64,000 nt of DNA, from NCBI GenBank assembly GCA_026874595.1, contig CM049322.1, positions 60,392,886 through 60,456,885 of the forward strand, in the 5' to 3' direction. Under the pieces are notes generated by a model that saw nothing but the letters and a program-made list of their open reading frames with translations, had not been told where the DNA came from and did not search any database. A program made the position numbers and the translations under genes. This document shows, piece by piece, positions 30,201 through 42,200 of the stretch; positions within the stretch are counted from its first letter, which is position 1, and each line of letters begins with the position of its first letter. This DNA is from Sipunculus nudus. Taxonomy: Eukaryota; Annelida; Sipuncula; Golfingiida; Sipunculidae.

Positions 30201-33200
30201 TCCTGTTAATTTGGGAAAGCTGAAGTATGTTGTGGTTGATTTATCACACGTAAAAGAAAATCAGCGATTGGGCTGTGGCGGCCATATTGGAATTCTGACA
30301 GGTAGGTTATTCAATAAGTCTGGAGCCCTCGTATGTACAAATCATCCCTGTGAATTTGGGAAAGCTAAAGTATGTTTTTGTTGAGTAATAGCATGGGAAA
30401 GAAAGTGTCACTGGCGATAGGACGGAAGAACAGACTGACACGGTGATCACTGCAGGGCAACACTTATCAAGGGGGCCCTAATAATTGTGCAAGCAATGAA
30501 TACTTCAAAACTAACCATGTGTATGGGTACAACCTGAGAGAAATCACTGTTGATTATCTCCTTAATTATTACCGATACAAGAAAATAGACAGTAAAAGCT
30601 ATTGATAAAATAAAGTTCCAATATTCCATATCAAAATTTTGGGAGTCAGTCATTTGTAAAATTACAGGTTTCATTGATTTAATCTTCATTCCAGTGTTAA
30701 CCTGTTCTATTTCAATTTTTAAGACAACAAATCTGGTGTCAAAAGATGCAACCCCTTCTATCTACAGTCCAGTCCGTTAAAATTTTCCAACTGGACCCAC
30801 AGTTTTGGAGTTGTGACAGACATATTCTGTCACAGTTTTGGAGTTGTTACAGACATATTCTGTCACAGTTTTGGAGTTGATACAGACATATTCTTACACA
30901 GTTTTGGAGTTGTTACAGACATATTCTGTCACAGTTTTGAAGTTGTTACAGACATATTCTGTCACAGTTTTGGAGTTGTTACAGATATAATCTGTCACAG
31001 TTTTGGAGTTGTTACAGACATAATCTGTCACAGTTTTGGAGTTGTTACAGACATATTCTGTCACAGTTTTGGAGTTGTTACAGACATAATCTTTCACAGT
31101 TTTGGAGTTGTTACAGACAAAATCTGTCACAGTTTTGGAGTTGTTACAGACAATCTGTCACAGTTTTGGAGTTGTTACAGACTAACAGTTTCTTATTTAT
31201 GACAGTCCCAAGTTTCTAGTTGTTTCTAATCAGTGTACTCACCCCTCCTGGTTGGCTGCTGGTATGGCAGCTTTTGATACAGCACTGGTCTTGGAACGTG
31301 TGTCAGCAACCTCTGAAAATAAAATGTGACAAAATGTATCATGACTGATTGTTATCATGACTGTTTTGGTAGACTGTCCCTGGTCTTCACTTGACAGGGG
31401 GTGCTGAACGGATACATACACTAGCATGGCCATAATAAATATCTCAGCTTATATTATATCAAAATTGATAATCAAAATCTAAAGACTTACAGCTTTTGAT
31501 TTCACAATTAGTGACAGAATAATAAAGATATTAATGGTCACTGCTCAAGGGTTCAATCTAGTATAATGTGAAATTAAACCATGATACTATGTCTTCAAAT
31601 TGAACTTCAAATTTCAATGCTATGTTACAGTCTTAATCAGGGAGCATATCTCAACTAACTGCTACTGATGTTTATGCTGTATCTTTTGTTATTGAGACAA
31701 GAAAATGATCATCTGATACTACTAAATTAGAGTCAAATATAAATAAAATTGGTTTGTGTTTGGTATGTCTTACAGATTCCATTGTTAAATATTGCACCAT
31801 CAAACTGTAATAGTATCTAAAAAGAAAAGATGAAAGTATCTGATGTCAAGAGAAAATACTTAACCTCTCTTGGCCTTACTAAAAAAACTATATAACCTAC
31901 TCTGTCCTTCTGACTGTAACTTGTCTACAAATGTGTCAACGTCCTTGGCTTTGCTTCCGAGCTTCATAGCCCTACCAGTGCCTGTAGGTTTACTGTAAAT
32001 ACACCAAAAAATATGTTAACAATACCCACTAATACCAATTATTATCACCAAGATATGCATGTAAACAGTACTCACTAATACCAATTAACGCCAAGATATA
32101 GGTGTTAACAATTCCCAATAATTCCAATTATCACCAAGATATACATGTTAACAGTACCCACTAATACCAATTGTCACCAACATATACATGTAAACAGTAC
32201 CCACTAATACCGATTAACACCAAGATATAGGTGTTAACAATACCAAACTAGAATACGGGTAGTCGACAAGCGACTACATGTATCCGTCAAAATCAGAGTA
32301 AGACGGGTGAAGTGAGGCATGGATTGAGTGGCAAGGGGAAATAAGAGTTACATGTGTTACATATTAGAATGGATCTCTGCCACGTAAACATGATTTTAGG
32401 TGGCGCCACCTGTTATTTGAACGAGAAACTATCCAAGATGAATACACAAGCAAAATTTCAGGTGGAAAAGTCAAACCACTGCAGAGATATGAGTGATTTT
32501 ATCCCACAGCAGACATCCAGATGGTCTGCGCAAAAATGGCTGCAGGTGGCGCCATCATTTTTGTGTATGTTATAGCTATCCAAGGGCTACATTTGTGTAA
32601 ATTTTTTTTCCTGATTGGTCAAACGAGTCCGGAGATAAAAGCATTAACGTCTGCAGTGTGCACGTGAATGAAGCTCGCGCCACCTGTCATAAAATCAAGA
32701 AAGCTATCCAGGATGTATACGCATGCTGAATTACAGGTAATTTAGTCAAACCAATGCAGAGATATTAGTGATTTTAACCCAAGGCAGACAAACAGATGGA
32801 CGCTGTGCTAAAATGGCTTCAGGTGGTGCCACCATTTTTGTGTATGTTATAAAGCTATCCAAGGGCTACATTTGTGTAAAAATTTCTTCCTGATTGGTCA
32901 AACGAGTCCGGAGATATAAACATGGATGTCTACAGTGTGAACATGAATGTAGGTGGCGCCACCTGTCATAAAATCAAGAAAGCTATGCGGGATGTATACG
33001 CATGCTGAATTTCAGGTAATTTGGTCAAACCACTGCAGAGATATGAGTGATTTTAACCCAAGGCAGACAAACAGATGGACGCTGTGCAAAAATGGCTGCA
33101 GGTGGCGCCACCATTTTTGTGTACGTTATAAAGCTATCCAAGGGCTACATTTGTGTAAAAAATTTTTCCTGATTGGTCAAATGGTTCCCGAGATATGAGC

Positions 33201-36200
33201 TTGGATGTCTGCAGGGTTAACGTGAATGTAGGTGGCGCCACCTGTCATAAAATCAAGAAAGCTTTCTAGGATGTATACCCATGCCAAATTTTAGGTGAAT
33301 CAGTCACACCACTGCAGAGATATGAGTGATTTAAACCCAAGGCAAATGAACAGATGGACACTGTGCAAACATGGTTGCAGGTGGCGCCACAATTTTTTGT
33401 GTATGTTATAAAGCTATCCAAGGGCTACATCTGTACAAAATTTTTTTTCCTGATCGGCCAAACGGTTCCCGAGATATGTGGGTTTATGTGTGGAAACAAG
33501 ACACACAAATGGATGCTGGGCAGAGAAGAAAGGTCAGAGATCAACGCAAATTGGTTAGGCACCAGTTCACGTGACCCGATAATTGGTGTAAGTTTTGGAA
33601 AAACCTGTCCAGTTGTCTCAGTGGAAACAAACGCCTTGGTGGTGGAACCCAGCCAAAAATAAAGTATCCGCAAAACTTCGTTTTGGCGGATACAATAATA
33701 ACCTCAAGCTGTAGGTAATGTCAATAAACAGGTGATAAAAAAATAATAAAAACCTCAAGCTGTAGGTAATGTCAATAAACAGGTGATTAAAAAATAATAA
33801 TAATAATGACCTCAAGCTGTAGGTTATGTCAATAAACAGGTGATAAAAAATAATAATAATAATAACCTCAAGCTGTAGGTTATGTCAATAAACAGGTGAT
33901 AAAAAAATAATAATAATAATAACCTCAAGCTGAAGGTTATGTCAATAAACAGGTGATAAAAAAATAATAATAATAATAACCTCAAGCTGTAGGTAATGTC
34001 AATAAACAGGTGATAAAAAAATAATAAAAACCTCAAGCTGTAGGTAATGTCAAATAAACAGGTGATAAAAAAATAATAATAATAATAACCTCAAGCTGTA
34101 GGTTATGTCAATAAACAGGTGATAAAAAAATAATAATAATAATAACCTCAAGCTGTAGGTTATGTCAATAAAAAGGTGATAAAAAAAAATTATAATAATA
34201 ATCTCAAGCTGTAGGTAATGTCAATAAACAGGAGATAAAAAAATAATGATAATAACCTCAAGCTGTAGGTAATTTCAATAAACAGGTGATAAAAAAATAA
34301 TAATAATAATAACCTCAAGCTGTAAGTAATGTCAATAAACAGGTGATCAAAAAATAATAATAATAACCTCAAGCTGTAGGTTATGTCAATAAAAAGGTGA
34401 TAAAAAAAATAATAATAATAACCTCAAGCTGTAGGTTATGTCAATAAACAGGTGATAAAAAAATAATAATAATAATAACCTCAAGCTGTAGGTAATGTCA
34501 ATAAACAGGTGATCAAAAAATAATAATAATAACCTCAAGCTGTAGGTTATGTCAATAAAAAGGTGATAAAAAAAATAATAATAATAACCTCAAGCTGTAG
34601 GTTATGTCAATAAACAGGTGATAAAAAATAATAATAATAACCTCAAGCTGTAGGTAATGTCAATAAACAGGAGATAAAACAAGTGACCCAGGGGTCATGA
34701 CGCTCAGCTGACCAGGAAGACATTGACAAAAGTAATTTTATCATCTGATTGTCAAATTTGAATGAAATACTTTTTCCAAACTTGACCTTTTGTATAAAAG
34801 CATCCAATATTCATTGGGGTACTATGGAGCTCTGTAGCATGAAGGATATGGGTAACACACACCTATTTTCAAGGTTTACAAGATGACTTTTCAGGGGTCT
34901 CCCAGCATGTCAAAAAATAAAATTCTAGGTCCAGTTATTATGATTTGTGCCCTGTTAACAGATGACCAAATGTTTATTCTTGGGGGGGTATTTCAAAGCC
35001 GCATAGGATGAAGGATATGGGTAACAGAGATGTAATTTCAGGTGCACAAGGAGACTTTTCAGGGGCCTCCCAGCATATCAAGAAAGGAGATTCTAGGTCA
35101 AGTCATTATAATTAACAGATGACCAAATCTTTATTCTGGGGAGTACTTCGGAGCCCCAGAGCATGAAGGATATGGGTAACAGAGACCTAATTTCAGGTTT
35201 CCAAGATGTTTCATGGACCTCCCTGCATGTTAAGAAAGAAGATTCTAGGTCAAGTCATTATGATTTATGCAAAGAACCATGGGGGAAAATGCATCAGTTG
35301 TTTGGATACTTGAGCTTTTGTATCAAATTTTCCTTTATTCAGGGGGGTACTTCGGAGCCCCATAGCATGAAGGTTATGGGTAACAGATACCTAATTTCAG
35401 ATTTCCAAAGAGACTTTCCAAAGGCCTCCCTGCATGTCATGAAAGAAGATTCTAGGTCCAGTCATTATGATTTGTGCCCTGTTAATATATGACCAAATCT
35501 TTATTCTGGGGGGTACTTCAGAGCCCCATAGCTCACAGAATATGGGTAACAGTGACCTTATTTCGGGTTTCCATGTAGACCTTTTATGGGCTTCCCTGGA
35601 GGTGAGGACAGAAGATTCTAGGTCCAGTCATTATGATTTGTGCCCTGTTTACAGATGACCAAATGTTTAAAGATCACAAAAGTAGAGAAAAACAAGGGAC
35701 CCATGGGTCACGGCGCTCAGCTGATTGTGATTGGACTATAAATGTTTCTCCACTATGATACTATATCGAGTCGATAAAGCTTATGAATATCATATACATG
35801 TTGGGCTATTATAAAGGAATGTTATGTAATATGTGAGTAAATGATAAATGAAATTACCTGACTGATGGATTAATAGAGTCAAATAAAGTGGTTTATTTTT
35901 TATTTATTTAGGAGGGGTTGAAAATTGTGATATATTTGAGCAAATATGAATGCAATGACAGCAGTAATAAGCAGTAGTAGAATGATGATAAGGCTATTTG
36001 TTGAAGGATCTAAAGTGTATGGTAGTCTGCAAGCATTCAATTTGACAGATATGATGTTATGATTAACTATGCTGATGAAGTGATTTATGAATATGTGACT
36101 GTATGACACAATATCTCTTTAGTCTTGACAAGGTACATTATTGTGATGCCCACTATGTCTACATATTACACAATATTGACATAATTTCTGGCATGTACAT

Positions 36201-39200
36201 AGGTACCTATGGACGAATAGTTATACAAAATATTAAAGTATGAATATATCTGATTCGTCTTGTTCTTGCTTACTGAGGCTGACTTTGGGATGGGGTTCGG
36301 AGAAGGGAAAAGTGAGGGCAGCACGAAGGTGGATGTAGAAATATTCTATTGTAATGTTTTTCATTTATATAAGAATATGAAAAGCTAAGAGGAAAGGGGC
36401 CCTCCTACTTGGTTAAAGTAAAGTTCTAAATATATGATTGCAAACTAATACTCTGACAAGACTGTCATGAAGAAAAACAGTAAAAGTTTTGAGATACTGT
36501 GTTGCATACGAAAATTTACAGATGGACAGGCAAGTGGACAGAATGGACTAATACCTTTATTTCACTTTCAAGAGAATAATGCATTTAAGTTTATATATAA
36601 TCCTATTTTTTAAAGCAGATCCACTTTTTCCATTAAGAAGTTTTTATCTGAATCATTTTTTTATTTACAGGTTTATAAATTTTTAATTAAAAAACCTGAA
36701 AATATAAGTTAAAATATTAGAATTGTTGCAAAAGTTGCAATCATTATATATACAGAGTAAAAAACATTGGGTCATATTATGCATACACATATATTTTATT
36801 ATTTTTAAATCATTAATGTTTAAACTAATTTTAAAAGAAAATAATGCCACAACATGGCATCTACAAGAATATTCCTTGAATCACTATTAAAAAGTTTTGC
36901 ACATTGGAGTTTTCAGGACATGCTTAATTTTATTCACCAAAATAAAATAAAAGTAAATTTGATAAAATTAAAACATCTTTTCAAATAAAGTATACACACT
37001 GTTGGTTGAATGAGGGACAAACAATATCATTGTGCTAATTACTATCCCAGTTTTAATTAATTACTGGAATTAATAGTCAATTTCACACCTGGTGAAGTTT
37101 TTACTCTTCTGAAGTAAGGAATTACTTATCTCATGAACATCCACACTTTCACAGCAATACACCACTTTGTGGACACAATTAAATGTACACTTTAATCATT
37201 GTAACCCTGGTGGTTCAATACAAAATCTAAAATGTAGCATGTCCAAGAATAAAATAAAATAATAACATTCATCTAGTTTATGCACCAGCTGGAGGGGGGA
37301 TGAGTGCAGGGCAGAGGGGAAGCCTGCTAGTAGTGGCCAAGCTGGGCCAAGGTAAGCTGCCTGGGGTGGGTTACATAATGCAAGTGAAGGCTGTACTACT
37401 AGGTGGGCTAGATGTAAACAACACTTGACATGGTGTATGAAAACATGAATAAAAGCTATTCAATCCTATCAATTTCTTTTGAAAGTTCAGACTTTAAAAG
37501 ATTAAATCCTTATGCATATATGCTGGGAAAATTAAATCAACAGTGCCAAAGTTGGACAAAATTTAAGGTATTGATTTTTTATTTATGCTAATAACTTGAA
37601 AAATTTGCAAAATTCAGATCTAATTTTGGGTAAACAATTGAATCTTGATTAGATAAAGTTATATTCCTGAAAAAAAGTCTCTAGGTTCAGCAATTCTCAT
37701 GTTAGGTGAGTAAATATATTTCCTGATTTTTTAAAAAATTGCATTATGTTTTGGCCCATAACTTCAAAATAATACCCAATACTGACCTAATTTTTGGTAT
37801 GTTAATAGAAAATGTATAAAAGAATGTGAATACTAAATACGATCAAAAACAGATCAGTGGTTTTGATATAAGGCAGCCTTGAAGTGTAACAATGGCTTTT
37901 TTTTATGGAAAACAGAGTTTTTTTCCTTAATATCTCGAAGGAACAAAGTCCTAATGACCCAATTTTTGGTATGGTAGGAGATTTTGGGGACATCTAAAAT
38001 AATGTCAACAGCCTGGGGAGCATAGAGATGTGCACTGAATGACCTACAGTCATCAAAGTGGACTGCTTGACAATGTAAGGGAATACAACAAGAGCCTCCA
38101 AAAAAAATTCAATAACTAGCCTAATTTTGCAGCTTTTATTTTCAAATTTCAGATTTTAACAGATTAAATCCTTATGTATACATGGTGTGAAAATTAAATC
38201 CACAGTACTTACAGGAAAAAAAACGTGCCATGGCCAAAGTTGGGCAAAATTTAAGGTACCAATTTTATATTTTTGCCAATATTTAAAAAAATTTAACAAA
38301 TTTTGATCTAATTTTTGGTATACAATTAAATTTTGATTAATTAAAGTTGTATTACTGGAAAAAAGTCCCTACCTTTAACACTTTTGGTCTTAAGTGACCA
38401 AATATCTTCCTGATTTTTTTACAAAGTCCATTATGTTTGGGCCCATAACTTTTTTAAATTATAAAATACTGACTTAATATCTGGCATGTACATAAGAACT
38501 ATATAGAGGAATATTTATGGTAAATATGAAGAAAACCGGATGAGTGGTTTTGATATTAGGCAGTCCTGAAGTGTGATAATAGATTTCTAATAAAAAATTG
38601 AGGTTTTTCCTTAATATCTCAAAGGAACCAAGTCCTATTGACCCAATTTTTGGCATGGTAGGAGATTATGGGGACATCTAACTGTATGCCGAAATTCAGA
38701 TTCGTAGGTCCAACGGTGTCGAAACGTGCCAGTCTTACGGACGGACATCTAGACGGACAGACGGACAGACAGACGGACGGACGACGGACAATGGACCATG
38801 ACTATAGCTCAGATGACTTATAGTCAGCTGAGCTAAAAATCGTAAAAAATAAAAAAATATAGGTGGCGCCACCAATCTCCAGAAATTGATGAAACACTCC
38901 ATGATCAATATCCATGCAAAGAATCATGGTGATTAATGCATTAGTTGTTCAGATACTTGAGCTTTTTTATTAAATTTTGCATTATTCTGGGGGGTACTTC
39001 AGAACCCCATAGCTCGAAGAATATAGGTCACAGTGACCTAATTTCAGGTTTACAAGGAGAATTTCCATAGACCTCCCAGGATGTCAAGTGAGAAGATTCC
39101 AGGTCTAGCGGTTACGATTTGTGCCCTGTTAACAGACAGACGCCTGGATGGCCAGACGGAAGACGGACAAATGGTGATCCCTATAGCTCAGATGACTTTC

Positions 39201-42200
39201 AGTCAGCTGAGCTAAAAATTGAAAAAATACAGGTGGTGCCACCAGAATGCAGAAACTGATGAAACATTTCATGATCAATATCCATGCAAAGAATCAAGGT
39301 GATCAATATAATAATTGTTCAGATACTTGAGCTTTTGTATCAAATTTTCCATTATTCTGGGGGGTACTTCGGAGCCCCATAGCTCAAAGGTTATGGGTAA
39401 CAGAGACCTAATTTCAAGTTTTTAAGGAGACTTTTCATGGGCCTCTCAGCATGTCAAGAGAGAAGATTCTAGGTCCAGTTGTTACGATTTGTGCCATGTT
39501 AACAGATGACCGCATCTTATGAGGTCTCAAAAATAGAGAAAAAAATTCGTAAAAATAAAAAAAAATACAGGTGGCGCCACCATACTGCAGAAACTGATGA
39601 CACATTCCATGATCAATATCCATGCAAAGAATCATGGTGATCACTGCAATAGTTGTTTAGATACTTGAGCTTTTGTATCAAATTTTCCATTATTCTGGGG
39701 GGTACTTCGGAGCCCCATAGCTCAAAGGTTATGGGTAACAGAGACCTAATTTCAGGTTTCCAAAGAGACTTTTTATGGGCCTCCCTGCATGTCAAGAGAG
39801 AAGATTCTAGGTGTAGTCGTTACGATTTGTGCCCTGTTAACAGATGGCCTCATCTTAAGAGGTCTCAAAAATAGAGAAAAATATTGGTAAAAAATCGAAA
39901 AAATACAGGTGGCGCCACCAGTCTGCAGAAACTGATGAAACACTCCATGATCAATATCCATGCAAAAAATCATGATGATCAATGCATTAGTTGTTCAGAT
40001 ACTTGAGCTTTTGTATCAAATTTTCCATTATTCTGGGGGGGGGGGGGGTTACTTCGGAACCCCATAGCTCGAAGAATATAGGTCACAGTGACCTAATTTC
40101 AGGTTTACAAGGAGAATTTCCATAGACCTCCCAGGATGTCAAGTAAGAAGATTCCAGTTCTAGCGGTTACGATTTGTGCCCTGTTAACAGACAGACGGCC
40201 GGACAGACGACGGACAAAAGGTGATCCCTATAGCTCAGATGACTTACAGTCAGCTGAGCTAAAAAAATAATAATAACCTCAAGCTGTAGGTAATGTCAAT
40301 AAACAGGTTATAAAAAAATAATAATAATAATAACCTCAAGCTGTAGGTAATGTCAATAAACAGGTGATAAAACAAGGGACCTATGGGTCACGACGCTCAG
40401 CTGTTATATATGATAAAAAAATATTATTTAGCACATGCTGGTCTTGTGTGTTATTAATTTAAGCTGTATTATGAGTTGTTGTTGTTTAGCTTATGTATGA
40501 TTTTGATAGTACCTTTGGAGACAGGGAAGAGGATTGATTTCATTTATTTTATTAACAAATGGAGTACTATTGTCACACAGATTTTGACTTGGCCATATAA
40601 CTTATAAGCAGAACATATAATATAAGAGTTTAACTATTTATTAAAAAAAATACAAATATTGTCCCAAATATAATTTTTATTAAAAATAATAAGAGAATCA
40701 TATGATTTTTTAAAACGAAATATAACTGATATGATTATTACAATAATATTAAAGAATATATTCATGAATGCATTCATGAATACATTTTGAAAGTATTTGC
40801 ACGAGTATTCATATATTTTCATTTTTACCTGAATTCCCATTCTTTATGCAAGAAATTTTAGAATGGAGTACAAAATCATATTCGTATTTAAATACAATTA
40901 CAAAGTATTTGCACCATGTCTGGAATTTATTCAGTTTTCACCAAACAATGATGTTGAGAATCCAGAATATACAAAATTCACACATTTAAATAATGATCAT
41001 AAGTACCTGGTTTTATGGCTTTTATTTATATTAAAAAATAACTGTAAAAAATTCATTTTGGACTAATTTCACATCAATGTACACACTAGACACAGCAGGA
41101 ATCTAGATTAATATTATCAACTGCATCTTTGTCTAATTTCCTTCATATGATCCCAAATGATTAGTAATGAATAATATGATTTACTTCTTTATCATTAAAA
41201 TTGAACTGAAAAATGCCATAGGTGACTGCATGGTGTTATTTGGAGTATGTGACATTCTACCCATCGATACAAGATTCTTATATCATCAGTAACTGCAAGT
41301 TAATTTCCTGTTATTATAAACTAACAAATTCCTTTTCTATTTTTCTTTAATTTGTCATTAAAAATCAATAAAAATTTATTAATTTATTGTTTTTTGTTAT
41401 GTTCTTGGTTAAAACTACTAGATGAGTTGGGTTGGACACCTGGATCAACTGTGGCTTGCCATAAGCTGCCTGGATTCCATGTATGCCTCGCCTCAAGCGT
41501 GCATAATTTGATGAAAGGTCAACAAGGTCAACATACAGGTGACTCAAGAGGGGCTGGAGAGAGCCAAAGTCTGACAGGGTCTCATAAAAAACATTAATAA
41601 AAGCTACAATTTTTGGAGAATTTCTTTCAGCTTTCTAAACTAAAAAGCTGAAATCCTTATGTGTGCATGATATGAAAATTATATCAACAGTGCTCACGGG
41701 AAACAAACGTGCCATGGTCACAGTTGGGCAAAATTTAAGGTACTAATTTTATATTTATACTAAATAAAATTTGAAAAATTCAGAACTAATTTTGGGTATT
41801 CAATTGAATCTTGATTAAATAATGTTACATCCCTGACAAAAAAATCTCTAGCTTCAGCAATGCTCTTGTTAAGGGAGTAAATATATTTCTTGATTTTTTA
41901 CAAAGTGCATTATGTTTGGGCCCATAACTTTAAACAATTACACAATACTGACATCATTCTGGCATGTGCATAGAGAATGAAAAATTTGTATATTATTCAT
42001 GATTAAAGTCAGATAATTGGTTTTGATATTAGGCAGTCTTGAAGTGTAACAATGGGTTTTTAATGGAAAAATGAAGTTTTTCATTAATATCTCGAATGTC
42101 CTAGTGACCAAATTCTTGGCATGGTAGGGCATTTTGGAGACATCTAACTGTATGCCGAATTTAAGGAACTTAGAGCTGAAGCTTGGGAGCTGAGCTCTTG

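Noticed and set aside
30813-31202. 129-codon plus ORF and 78-codon minus ORF
   Set aside because: 33-bp unit artefact with both strands open and no family resemblance.
39590-39610. AAACTGATGA motifs near the GGTGGCGCCACC units as hammerhead cores
   Set aside because: The flanking sequence gives no stem II or stem III.
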